Shown here: in pieces, positions 12,365 through 23,729 of the stretch | Numbering within the stretch: the first letter of the stretch is position 1 | Layout: each line of letters opens with the position of its first letter | NCBI GenBank assembly: GCA_023897205.1 | Contig: JAHWDD010000002.1 | Span: 3,968,001 to 4,032,000 of the forward strand | Direction: 5' to 3' | Length of the DNA stretch: 64,000 nt | From: Exophiala sp. HKRS030 | Taxonomy: Eukaryota > Ascomycota > Eurotiomycetes > Chaetothyriales > Herpotrichiellaceae | Position numbers and translations under genes: made by a program | The notes under the pieces: model-generated | Database searches by the model: none | Told to the model about the DNA's origin: nothing | The model's input: the letters and a program-made list of their open reading frames with translations, nothing else

Positions 12365-14175
12365 CTACTTTGTGACTTCAAATCCCTTCCACGTATTAAA
12401 GATTTCCTTACATTGTCCCTCATAGACGTTAATACCTCCCAGATGCATGGTCGATTGTCGTTTTCTCCCGGGAACGTTGCCCCCATCCCACCAACTTGAT
12501 GTATAGGGTATGAGGGTATATTTGTTCATTTCCTGGATCATGAAGTCCCATCCATCTTCGGCCTCGAAGGTGGGCTCAATGCTCTTGATGCCTTCTTTTT
12601 CAATCTTCTCAATCACAGAACTGATAAGATCTCCCTGCGCTTCGATGATGGTAGGTCCGTTCGAGAGAGCAGTTGGGGCTGGGTGGAAAATAAATAGACG
12701 TTAGCATCATCGAAGTCTCTTTACTTGACACCTTTATCTTTACAAGGTACGGGCGCGTGGTCTCGAAAAACTTACCGTGAGGAGTGTAAAGCATAAAGGT
12801 GTTGGGGAAACCGTGAAAGGTCATGCCCAGGTAGGTGCGGATTCCCTGGTTCCAGATTTCACCGATGGGAACGCCTGCCTTGCTCTTCAGGTTCATTTGT
12901 GATAACCTGCGAAAGGCCGTCATTAATTCTGTTTGGCAGTAGAGCGATGTGCTTAAAAAGAAACAACGGGTGGACTTACGATCCCTTCAGTGCGTCAAAA
13001 CCAGTAGCAAGCGCAACAACGTCGAATTCCTCATGTGTACCGTCCTTGTACTGGATGCCTGTCTCGGTGAATTTCGCGATGGGGTTGGCTTCGAGATCAA
13101 TAAGACTGACGTTGTCCCGGTCAATGGTATCGTAGTAATCGTACTCGAGTGGTGATCTCTTGGTTCCCAAGAAATAGGGTGCTTTGAGAGGGGCGACCAA
13201 GTCCTGCTTCTTGGGGTCTCGGATCCTTTGGCGCACCTTCTTGGCCCAGAATTGGTATACAATGTCATTGCTTTCCTTGTTGACGAGAACGTCGTTGTAG
13301 TTCGAGATTAAGAACGAGAAACCACCTCTTTGCCAGATTCTTTCCAAAAATTCCTCCCGTTCTTCAGGCGAGTCGGCTAGAGCAGACTTAGGCACGTTGG
13401 TTCCTGGGTACCCAGAATATGAATTACGACCTATGTCGAAGAGGGCGTCGAAGAAGGATTTCCAGCCTTTCTGTTCCTGGGATGTGACGACGCGTTGTCC
13501 CATGGGGAGACAGATGCTGGGTCGACGGAAAAGTTCTGTTAGATGATCTGCTTCCTTAGACAATTCTGACACGACTTGAATTGCTGTAGCTCCGGCGCCG
13601 ATGACCGCGACTCTCTTGCCCTTCACATCGATGTCCTCGGGCCACTCGGATGTGTGGTGAATGCGACCTTTGTAAGTTTCCAATCCAGGCCACGCAGGTA
13701 CATATTTGGCGTGGAGGAGTCCAGAGCATAACACGAGATATTTCGATCGTGCTACCCGTCCATTCTCGATTTTGATAATGTGTTGACCTTCTTCTTCACT
13801 CCACTGCGCATCGATTACGCGAGAGTTGAACTCAACGTCTTTCTTGATGTCCAAGACCTTGTCGATGTGCGCGAAGTATCGACGAAGCTCCTTGCGATCG
13901 GGGAATCGTTGACTAAACTCCCAATCACGCCATACCTCTGGAATGTTGAGTTGGTAGTATGGCCATTCACTGTCAACTCGCGCTCCGGGATATCTATTCC
14001 AATACCAGGTTCCACCGAGATCACTTCCAGCTTCGAAGGCACGCGCCTGGAGACCTAATTTACGGGCGCGATATAGCATAGATATACCACTGAAACCTGC
14101 GCCAATGATGATAATGTCATAGCGAGTATTGTCGCTGGCTGGTGTAACACCGTTGGTAACTGCGACTTCAGCCAT
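12365..14175 (-). CDS. Baeyer-Villiger monooxygenase, cyclohexanone-monooxygenase-like (second copy)
   Basis: A second FAD/NADPH Baeyer-Villiger enzyme, clearly a different subfamily from the neighbour at 9-10.9 kb. Exons are 14175-12980, 12906-12776 and 12678-12365, giving 547 codons (546 aa). The first Rossmann motif GAGFSG is at residues 25-30. GGTWYWNRYPGARVD follows at about 54-68, the fingerprint Tyr168-x-Gly-x3-His174-Thr-x2-Trp178 next, and the second loop GAGATA at 193-198. The late ATGFD motif is split by the first intron just after it. The C-terminal exon ends with the usual KYTLIPYTSSWW region. All splice junctions keep frame, so the gene looks functional. It would convert cyclic or linear ketones to lactones or esters. 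Confidence 0.92.
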
Positions 14176-15315
14176 TTTGAGTATAATTTCCTATCGAAAG
14201 TCTGTTTTCTCAAAAAGAAAACGGAGAGCCAGGGACCACGATGAGTGGTCGTTTTCAGGAGGCAACGAAACATGCAAGACTCTTTATCTCCTGCAAATGC
14301 ATGCAGTCAATGCGAGGCATGCTCCACTGAGCAATGAATCTCGTCCCTGAATATTGTCACGCGATTGCCGTATGCACGGTGGTATCGCGGCACGGGCGCC
14401 TGAAGCATCCGTGAACAATTCTTTCCAGGTTCCGAATTTCCGGAGTTATTCGTTAACAGCATTCCCTAGGGTTGCCAATCAGAGGTTAAGCTACGTTCCA
14501 AGTGACTATGCTTTCTCTATCTTGGACTCAATATACTGCCAGACTTGTAGGCGGTGTACGGGTTGAAAGTTTATTCATGTCAGGCGATCGGTGTGTGCAA
14601 CCTGCTCAAGGAAGCTCGAAACCCAAGTTGTCCACCATCTAATCCCGAGACTAGCTTCCCTAAAATGACACCAACGAGTCACGACAGGGCTGAGTACGGA
14701 AGACCGTCGGGCAGGGTACGAGATGGAGGTCTATATAAATAAAGAGGCTCACTGTAGAGATTACGACATGGTGGCATGGTAGCATACTGGCCATGTCGAC
14801 TTGTCATTCCAGCCTCATCCGTACAGCCTTGTCTTGATCACGTGATCTTGTTCCTTCGCCAAAGCATCCTTCTTCAACCGCGAGCTTCTGATCGCGTGGG
14901 GCCCCTCGCGGCCTTGACGCGGAGTAACACTGTTATAAAGTCAATATAGGAGTAATATAGGAATGACCTATTACGATACTCAGCGAGATAAGTTCTATTG
15001 ATTGACACGATAGAAGTTGAAGATATTGAATATTTAACAACATCTTGTAAACATAAACTGTCTTCGAGAAGTTATGAAGTACGGGGATTCTGTTAGCCGA
15101 GCACTAGCTTTGATCTTCGGTCGAATACGTCCGGCCGGGCGGTCCCCAGGGAATTATTACATTTACGAGGTATATTGCCCATAACAGATCCTTCACTAGC
15201 TTCCCGATCTAAATCATTCTACTATCTGTGTTTCGGCTTTATTAAATCTGAAGTTCTGAAAGTCGGCGTTTTCACTATATTTTGATCGGAAATCCTGAAC
15301 TATATTTACGATCCC
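14176..15315. other. Intergenic, 1.1 kb, nothing recognised
   Basis: Upstream region of the second monooxygenase. A TATA-like run (TATATAAATA) near 14731 is seen, but no gene can be attached to it. The stretch 14930-15060 is AT-rich. Confidence 0.45.
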
Positions 15316-15870
15316 ACACCATAAACTCAGTATTTATGTCTCTGTTAACCACTACCCGTTTTCTGGCTCCGGCCCTCGTCGCTTTAGGTGGTTATGCACT
15401 TGTCATCTTCAGTCAGAAGAATGGCCTGCTTCCCCTGATTGAAGCCTTCCGAATTAAAGGCCTTTTTCCATCCTTGCAATCGGACCACGCAGATAATTTT
15501 AATCCCAAATTAGGATTCGGGCCTCTAGACCAGCTTCTCGGGACTATGATTATTTTCTTTTGGCCACTTACCAGTGGCCACGAGCCCGCTGGTGCTCTGG
15601 CGGCGTTTTTATTTGCCGGGCAGTCCTTACCCCTGGACCACAAACTAAAATCTGGGGCAACCTTTCCACTCTCAGATTGCTCTCACGGAAGGATTTCCCT
15701 TCCCCACGACCATTGGGACCTTGACGCTATTAGGCCGATGATCCATCTTCTTCTTGGACCCTTGCCAATGGGCTTTGGACCCTAGCCTCGCGCTTCAACC
15801 CCGAGAGCACCTATATTGAACGACGATCATTAGTACCTGACTCCGAAATTCCGAATACCGCGGTGACATG
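15282..15870 (+). pseudogene. Decayed polytopic membrane protein, family seen in fungal metabolite clusters
   Basis: The frame 15282-15785 encodes a plausible start: a hydrophobic first helix (ALVALGGYALVIF), then a conserved-looking PLDQLLGTM-IIFFWPLTSG segment and an FAGQSLPL helix. This is reminiscent of uncharacterised multi-helix proteins found beside fungal secondary-metabolism genes. After about residue 110 the translation loses hydrophobicity and family character, and a possible continuation appears in another frame around 15780-15870. I read this as a frame-broken remnant. The true start may be the Met at about 15336. Function unknown; the family assignment is from memory and weak. 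Confidence 0.4.
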
Positions 15871-16368
15871 ACTGCACCCTGCTGCATTATCACCTTATTT
15901 ACACGGCAAGGTGGTCACGAGTAAGCAAACTAGAGGATCGCAAACGAGTCATGCTGACTCTGTGATCTCCTCCCTGCTTTGGACAGCATGGGCTGGTCCC
16001 GCGTGGGGAAAGCACCTTGTAACATCAACTTGCAGCTCATTACCTCGTACCCTGTTGCTCTTGCTAAACACACCTCCGTTAGCTCGGTTCGATGCGTGGT
16101 ATTCCCTTGTTGTTTAGACTGTGCAAGTTTCGGGGGCCTTGTGCGCCATGATACGAAGGTCCGATGAGATGAAGAGTATCCCTCCAGAGCGTTTTGCTCT
16201 ATCCCTCATGAAGTATCCCTGAGAGATGGGACTCTCCGACCCCGTGGCTCCCAGTCCAGATCAGTGTAATTGTCATAAACGACTGTCTGTCCTTGAGAAT
16301 CCTGGAAGGAATACACAATCTATTCATTCTGCGGTCCGCACTGGCTTCTTTCACCTGGAATAAACAAT
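15871..16368. other. Intergenic, possible tail of the decayed membrane protein
   Basis: No intact reading frame. The right end must hold the promoter of the receptor gene that starts at 16369. Confidence 0.4.
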
Positions 16369-18097
16369 ATGCACGCCCTCAGAGCCTTCTTGCCTCTGTC
16401 TCTTACATTGTTATACTCTGCGACCCAAGCTTTGGCGCAGTCAGGAGGTGGCCACTATCTGGATACACTCCCTGCTTGTGCCGTGAGTATCTCTGATATC
16501 CGTAATATGCTTGACTGACATTATGACATAGGCCGTATGTACCAGAAATCTCCTCACCACATCCTCATGTGGACTTGAGCTTCCTTGTCTGTGCGCCAAT
16601 GTAGAGTTGATGGGCCAGATTTCTTTCTGTGCGGCAACCAATTGTACTGTTCCAGATATGCTAGGTACTTGCCGACCATATGCAGAAGCCAGGTGATCCT
16701 CTGACATTGGCAGCAACGACGAACGCAACTCAAGCGGCGTGTGGCGCTCCAGTCCGCGATCGATCATCTACACATGTCGTTGTGACGTCCGTATTCGCGC
16801 CCTTGACATTCATATTTACAGCACTACGCCTGCACGCTCGCCCGCCATTCACTTCCGAGTTCGGATTCGACGATGTCATCTCGCACTTCGCCTCGGTAGG
16901 ACCTCTGTTACGATCCAGGTTTTACTCACTAACTCATTGCCCCTGTGTGCAGGCTCTAGTCTTTGTGCATGTCGGATTAGTTATCAGCAGTATTAATTTC
17001 TCCTTGTCCTACTAGACTTGAGTGCCTCTAACCGCAACTGCAACAGCGCTGAAGATTGGGCTAGGACGAGACATCTGGACGGTGAGGCCAGAGGATATCG
17101 ATCGCATTCTAGAGGTAAATACCCTTCAGGCTTGCAGGAAGTATTAGTCTGATGCAGCTCTTGGTGGTTCGATACTGACATCTACACAGTATCTTTACAT
17201 AAAGGGTCTGGACTATGTCATGATTGTAGGATTGACCAAAATTGCGGTACTCCTATTTTATACCCGCGTCTTTCCATCAAAATCGATCCTTTACATCACT
17301 CACGTCCTGATCGGAGTCTGCGCTGCATACACACTGTCATTGTGTATCGTTTTGTTCCTTGTATGCAGGCCGATCTCATCTTTCTGGACACAGTGGCGGA
17401 ATCCAGGGCGGGCGAAATGCATCAACATTAATGCTTCCAGTTGGGCTGCTGCAGCAATCAATATCTTTCTTGATGCTGCTGTGTTGGCACTACCCATCCG
17501 TGAAGTCTTGCGGCTGCAGATTTCTTCGAGGAAGAAAATTCAGGTTCTATGCATGTTCTTAGTCGGCGGCGTGTAAGTTTACTAAAGACTAAATCCTTTT
17601 GTCTGCTCCATGGCTAACAGCATCAAAGCGCTACCTTGAGTAGCATTCTTCGACTACACTCTTTGGTCTCGTTTGCCGCAGAGCCTAACCTTACTTGTGA
17701 GTAATCTTTCTATTGTACAGACACCGAATATCTGAGGTTGAGCCTGATACTAATCAACCAATTTTGGGGGAAAGGGTACAATCTGCCCACATCAATCTGG
17801 TCGGACATCGAGATTAACCTTAACGTCATCTGTGCGTGTATGCCTTCAGCACGGAAGGCAATCCAGCGTTTCTTGCCACGAGTGTTCGGTTCAAACAATG
17901 CAAGTGGACGAGGCTATATGCGCCGCTCTGATATTGACAACCAGGAATTTCAGAATAGTTTCAGACCAATCCAGGATAACAGACAACAGAATCCAAAGGT
18001 GGTTCTGATCGTAGAGTCAGCCACATCAAGAGACAATGACGAGATCGAGCTCATTGACGCGAACAATTGGCCGACCCCTCGACGTTCCGAGAAGTGA
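16369..18097 (+). CDS. CFEM-domain PTH11-type seven-helix receptor
   Basis: Plasma-membrane receptor-like protein: signal peptide (about residues 1-24), an extracellular cysteine-rich CFEM domain, then seven helices. A reading frame of 436 codons (435 aa) results from exons 16369-16482, 16532-16664, 16714-16895, 16953-16989, 17047-17114, 17190-17572, 17629-17696 and 17775-18097. All seven introns are GT-AG and 49-78 nt long. Family landmarks fall in place across the joins: CGAPVRDR, FGFDD, GLGRDIWTV, a YTRVFP segment, FWTQW, SSILRL and SIWSDIEINLNVICACMP. The tail is polar and cytoplasmic. PTH11-like receptors sense surface or nutrient cues in plant-associated fungi; the ligand here is unknown. 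The fourth coding exon is only 37 nt. An automated model could easily miss it and call the gene broken. Confidence 0.85.
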
Positions 18098-18349
18098 GCG
18101 GCGGCACACAGCGGGCAAATTGCAACACCACTACTATTTTTGGAAACGCCAGAAATTGAAATCGCTCGCGCGAAGCTGCCTCAGCCAGAATCACACCTCT
18201 AGTCATGCATAGTTGCAGTCACAATAACAACCTTTTCTTTACTCTAACTACTTAACATTCTTTCCAAACTGGAGACATTGTGTTGATTGAAATATCGTAC
18301 TTCCGCAAAGTGTACATTGCTAGTCGTTTTGTGAATTTCATTACTTGGT
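18098..18349. other. Short convergent spacer
   Basis: 3' flanks of the receptor gene and of the kinase relic. Nothing else is seen. Confidence 0.5.
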
Positions 18350-19320
18350 TCAAAGAGCGACGGGATTTCGCCCGAACCACCTATGGCCAAGGGCCTCGCT
18401 GGCTGGGAGTCGACTTTCAGTTAAGTGGGACATCATTTTGGTAAGCAGATTGCCCAAGTGATGAATTCTTTCCTCGAAAAAGTCGGCCCTTCTCTGTCCA
18501 TCAAAGTAGGATTCACGAAGCCAATGTGAAATCGAGCCGCTTTCCATGTCGTCCTTGCAGTCACCCACAATAGTCTTGCCCTGCTTCTGACATTTTTCGG
18601 ATATGTCTCTAAACATTGCAATGTCCTCCAGTACTAGAGGGGCCTTTACTAGCATAAAGTTATCGAAAGGTAGCTGTCCAGTGACAAGCTCGAAATCGTG
18701 CATACTAGCGACCAGATCTCCATACGGAAATCCTATTTCGAGTCGAAAGAGTTTCAGGGGCTCTAAATATTAAACGCGGACGAGCCTTTACAATAACCTA
18801 GTTACTATAAAGGAATGCTTACTCAAAGCCAATAAGCGTAGCGTATACCCCTCCGCCGACAACCAGTATTGGAAAGATAGCCGGCTCGATAACTTGCTGG
18901 AGGATGCTTTTAGTAATCCTATTACCGGGCTGTATATATATCTACCTAGATCGGTACTTAAAGATCCTCTAAGGAGCCTAGGTCTAAGAGCTATCCCTCC
19001 TAACCCGAGACTAAGATATTACCGGTATAGAGGTCTAAATGACCTTGAGAGATAACTGAGTAATATTATAGAACAGGAAACTTACCACTATACACAATAC
19101 TATAGGAGTGGAGAATTCGCACTTCGTTGAGCATCTCAGTAATCTCTGACACCACAACCTTGAGGCCAGCGAGTCGAGATATTATGGTGTCATAAACCAG
19201 CCATACGGTGAAGTAGCCTCCCTATTGGAGTTTTTGTAAGACCCGGTATCGACTAGAATTGAATGTGTCGTCGATATTGATCGGGAGGTAGTCACCGGGA
19301 CTGTATCTGTGAAGAGGCTC
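18350..19320 (-). pseudogene. SRPK-like protein kinase, fragmented
   Basis: Read right to left, pieces of one kinase appear in order. An SRPK-style N-terminus (YSPGDYLPINIDD, then RYRVLQKL) lies near 19230-19310. A glycine-loop region with an in-frame TAG at 19222-19224 follows (GGYFTVWL), then the ATP-lysine strand as LAGLKVVV. After a 200-bp mutated tract come the APE region (RAPETLS near 18760), a frame change, FELVTGQLPF near 18690, and a normal C-terminal lobe ending ASEALGHRWF with a stop at 18350. The catalytic-loop HRD and DFG motifs are not visible. SRPK-like kinases are greatly expanded and often dead in fungal subtelomeres. This copy cannot make an active enzyme. Confidence 0.75.
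18895..19090. other. RIP-like tract inside the kinase relic
   Basis: About 200 bp of TA-rich, CpA-poor sequence sits where the catalytic core of the kinase should be. Its composition matches the tract at 3846-4336. It may be an inserted repeat or locally mutated kinase sequence; I could not recover kinase motifs from it. Confidence 0.45.
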
Positions 19321-21461
19321 AGACTCAATTTCGCACTAGTATTAAACGCTAAGGTGATGTTGTGTAGCTTAATCGGAAGGAACTTCCCTTCTAGCCTCGC
19401 AGGAGCCGTGAATGTAAAGGTCCAGGGCTTAGGATAATTGCAAGAAGTGAGTTTGAAATGTAGAGCTGTACAATTGAGGAGCCATATGGTTTGCGTCCAC
19501 TGGCGCGCCTAAGATCAATTGGTCCACTTCTGCTTCGGCCTCTTTCTCCATGTACCTCCTAGTCTTGTCCCTGGATAGGATCTCGCGAAGAATGTTGATT
19601 GCACTTCCGAAGAACATGGTCTGCTACTAAGAGTGGACACCTGTCTAACAAGCATGGAGGAATTAATAAGTAACTAGTACTACTGCATAACTAAGTCGCT
19701 CGGCTCCTCCGCCCCCGCCCGACGCCCCGAGATGCCCTTTGCCATGTGCCTGCCACGCGCCGCCCCAAGAAGACAAAGCTACTTGAACACGCAATGCGGA
19801 ACGCGTACACCATCTCATCATGGGATTTAGGCCCTTCACCCCACGGGCGGGCACACACCCTTTGTACTACGACATAACCTCAGAACGAACACATTGACAT
19901 CCTCTCTCCCTCCCATGCTCCGCCAACAATACCGCCCTCATCAGTCCACCAATCTCTCTACCACCTACTCCTAAGCTACAGCTCCAAACTACCACTTACA
20001 CTCGTCCACCTCTCAGAATCCCTGCTCGCACAATCTCAGCGACGCATCGAATTTGAAACTAGGAGAAGAAATTGCCCGGGCTCAGACATGCTATGAGATC
20101 GCATGTAAACTACGCGCAATGTCGGCTCCCAGCTTTTCAACACCGGCGGTGCTCCATATAAGCCTACAGTGTACAAGAAATTGGTCGGGTTGAGCCTGGG
20201 AAACTTCAGGCCATGAAATGCCTCGAATTCAACTTCCGGGTCATCAATGTAAATAGCTCTGCGGTCCATGTTCGGCGGCGAAGTGGCTAAGTACAGCATC
20301 AAGGATAGGTATATTCAACGGCACACTTTTGCAGACTGCAAATGTCACCCCCGGATTACGGGCCCACTAAGGCAACAATGACATCAATACGAAACCAATC
20401 ACGACGCGCATCTTCCGACGTCTCAAGCTTCTCTTTTTCAACCCACTTCGCCTGAAAACGGACGCCAACGTTCCGCTTCCTGCTCCTCTCTGAACGAGCT
20501 AACTTCCAATCAAAGCGAAGTGATCGATTGGGTCAGAGGGGAGATTCGGAACAGGGAAGGGATCATTAGCGTAGTATTTTGGGAATGGACACATTTGCAA
20601 GGCTTTGCATCGTGAATCTGCGGGCCCTAAATACAGCACTCTTGCTACATCTTGCGAGCGTGTAATTACTGTAGGCATACATAACATCTTTCAAGGGTGG
20701 TCGCCATAACGGTCACCGTACAGGCAACAACTATAACCAGCCTCTCAACCGGTCAGGCATTTAAAGGCTTGAAGATGCGCTAACACCAGCCAGTAGTGGT
20801 GTAGAATAGGATGAGTGATTTCCACAATAACGATATCTTTGGTGATAAATGATACTTTCAACGTATTACCATTGATTTGTTTGTTGATGGAAAAGCATAC
20901 TCTTGATACAGATACAGATATCATCCACATTGGTACTGTTATGGTGGCCATGTTCCCGAGGGATAAAGCCTCGACAAACGCACGAGTAAGAGTTTACCCT
21001 AATCATGCCCTATCTTATATTCTGAAAATACACGGCTATAACGCTTCGTAACTCAACAATACCCGTAGCACATAGCTAATTTACCCTAGAACTAAATCTT
21101 ACAGCAACATGACCCGTGACTCTCATACATTATAGTTGTGTTTAAGAGTAGGCTAAAAGTTTTACCATAACCAAAATGCGAACTACTATGGGATCAACAT
21201 CTTCGGAAACGAGCAGGGTTCTCAGGAGTCGACCAAAATAATGAGCGAATCAGTCAACTCAAACGCCTGTAGCCGGAGTTTGTGGTTAGAATAACGAAGT
21301 GCTGTATGCGAGAGGAGTACTTGCAGTGTCTCTTCGATATATAGTTGCCATCAGCATCAATATATTGATGCCCCAAAGCCACGCCATACTTTAGTTTCGA
21401 AGGACATTTCATACTTCGAATACTGCTAAAGTTAGTAATTATTGCTCTTAGACATCAAGCT
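19321..21461. other. Intergenic, 2.1 kb, no supported gene
   Basis: Only short frames are present. A minus-strand frame at 20036-20302 (88 codons) is not recognisable, and neither is one at 19429-19617. The last few hundred bases hold the promoter of the dehydrogenase starting at 21462. Confidence 0.45.
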
Positions 21462-22460
21462 ATGAAGCTCCTCTACCCCCTTTCCATCAAGTTAGATGTG
21501 AAAAGTCTCGAAGGCTTCGGCGTCTCCTTACATCCTTACGACGTTCAAAAGCCCATTCCCGAAGACCTTATTGACGCAGAGATTCTCGTTACTTGGGTGA
21601 ACACCAATCTTCCTGATGCTGCAAAACGCATGCGCAATCTTCGTTGGATCCAATCACTCTGGGCTGGACCCAACGACGAACTCTCTGCAGGATTTCCATC
21701 AAATGTCGTGATAACTGCAGGCACCAACTTACATGATGAGACTGTTGCTGAGCATGCACTTGCCCTCTTGTTGAGTTCGGCGCGTCGTCTTTACGAGATG
21801 CGTGATTATCAGCAGCAAGGCAAGTGGCCAGGACACCTAGGAGGCCCGCTCCCGGACCGGCCCAAGGGCACATTTACTTCACTTAAAGGCGCCAATATCC
21901 TCATCTGGGGTATGGGAAACATTGGCCGAAAACTGGCGCCGCACTTGACGGGTCTAGGAGCGAATGTCCGAGGAGTTGGTCTTTACGAAGAAATAATTGA
22001 TGGAATCCAGGTGCAGACCAATGCCGCACTCTCAAGCCTACTTCCAAAAACAGATGCCGTGATAATGATACTGCCGGGCTCCAAGGCAACCTTCAAGGCG
22101 CTCAACGCCGAAAGGCTCGCTCAACTTCCTAATCATGCCTGGATCATCAACGTTGGTCGAGGAGTATGCGTGGATGAGACAGCGCTTGCAGACGCGCTCA
22201 AGAGTGGGAACATCGGCGGTGCTGCTCTTGATGTCTTTCATACAGAGCCGCTTCCGAAGTCTTCTCCGTTGTGGAAAGCGCCAAACCTCATCATTTCTCC
22301 TCATGCAGCTGGAGGAAGGCCACGGTACTCGGAAGCCCTTATTGCAGACAACCTACGTCGTTTCCTGGCATGCCAGCCTCTGAGGAACAATGTTTCTGCC
22401 CCGGGCATGTATTCGGCACCTGCTTCAAAAGAAAAAGCTCCGACTAAAGCCTCTCTGTGA
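21462..22460 (+). CDS. D-isomer-specific 2-hydroxyacid dehydrogenase
   Basis: NAD(P)-dependent reductase of 2-oxoacids such as glyoxylate or hydroxypyruvate, to the corresponding D-hydroxyacids. It is a single uninterrupted exon of 333 codons (332 aa), the usual length. The Rossmann loop Gly150-Met-Gly-Asn-Ile-Gly155 opens the cofactor domain. The catalytic trio is present: Arg233 in NVGRG, Glu262 in HTEPLP and His281 in SPHAAGG. There is no organelle signal at either end. The next gene on the same strand is an alanine-glyoxylate-type aminotransferase, whose products or substrates (glyoxylate, hydroxypyruvate) this enzyme could handle. Substrate choice within the family cannot be fixed by eye. 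Confidence 0.92.
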   Translation: MKLLYPLSIKLDVKSLEGFGVSLHPYDVQKPIPEDLIDAEILVTWVNTNLPDAAKRMRNLRWIQSLWAGPNDELSAGFPSNVVITAGTNLHDETVAEHALALLLSSARRLYEMRDYQQQGKWPGHLGGPLPDRPKGTFTSLKGANILIWGMGNIGRKLAPHLTGLGANVRGVGLYEEIIDGIQVQTNAALSSLLPKTDAVIMILPGSKATFKALNAERLAQLPNHAWIINVGRGVCVDETALADALKSGNIGGAALDVFHTEPLPKSSPLWKAPNLIISPHAAGGRPRYSEALIADNLRRFLACQPLRNNVSAPGMYSAPASKEKAPTKASL

Positions 22461-23578
22461 TAAAGCACTGTTGACGGAGTGTTCTTGCCTCAGAGTACCG
22501 TGAAGAACTTAGGATGTGTAACAGTAGTGATACTATGTTATTCAGAAATAGGTGCTAACAAGACTGTCTGACCCTTATTCTTCTCTTCCTCTAGTTATAT
22601 GCAATCGCTATCGAAGTGAAGTCCTATACGAGTGTAATGTCCAATTTTCGACTCGTTAATTATGGAAAAGTAAGTTTCAGCAGCAACTAACAGAAATGTT
22701 CTTAACCCAGATAGATCACACATAAAATGGAACGGACAAAGTTCACTCTGTGCATTCTCAGTGAGAGCCTGTCATCCGCACCAAGACAAATTATTCTCTG
22801 CTCGTTAGCGTTACTAACTGCAAGAGACCAGGGAATGGCTGGAAGGACCTCCAGACTCTACTGTTCTGGTTCTCATTACTGTTTCCGAGTTTTTTCCTCA
22901 AAGTCCCGTAGGATGGAGAAAGTTCGGACAACGCGATAGGCAACGGGCTCAGAATATGAGCCCAGCCACAGCGCGTCGAGCTCCATTTTAAGACATTTCA
23001 ACATGACATTAACGACGTAGTCGATTAGCGCGTCACTCTCCGCTTTAAAGAGAGTGTTAACTTCGTGTGCGTGTGATAAGCTCGTATTTCCTCATTAAAA
23101 GACGGAAATTGTCGGAACAATTTAGCCTATCGTGTAAAAGTCGTCCTACGGACATGTGAAATAGTGTGGAGAATTTATGGGGTAGTGACTGGGGTATCTC
23201 AACATTACTGCGTGACACGGCGAATAGAGTCTACTTTACCAAGAAGCTTAGATGAGAAGGCTCGATCCACCAGAAGCTGTACCCTATGCAACCAAAGAGA
23301 ACTGGTTTTTATTGATCACCAAACCTCAAGCCATGTCATCTTAATGCTTACGTACCTTTGACAGTACTTCCTTCCTCCGGTATTATTGACGAGGAGGAAG
23401 GCTATAGCCGGTAGAACGTTTTCCCATACCTCTTCAGCGATGGATCCGCAACTACGCATTTTGTCTCTACAATCAATCAGCACGCCAGTCGCGGGAGTTT
23501 ACTCCTAGAAGACCCGGAGTTCCAGTTTACAGGGAGTTCTACAATTTCCACGGTCGGGGCTACTTTGTCCTATCTAGA
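22461..23578. other. Intergenic, 1.1 kb
   Basis: Spacer between two co-directional genes. A GTAAGT donor at 23615 and a CGCAG acceptor near 23697, just to the right, could form a 5'-UTR intron of the aminotransferase. No gene is seen. Confidence 0.45.
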
Positions 23579-23729
23579 ATGGCACCAGATATGAGGAATA
23601 TCCTTCAGAATCAGGTAAGTTGGGCCAAGGGTCTCTTCTCTTGTTTTGCCGTATATATTCAAGTCGCAGATATGCCACACCACTTCTCCCGCAGAAGAAT
23701 TTACAGCATTCCGATCTGGGTTTCCAAGA

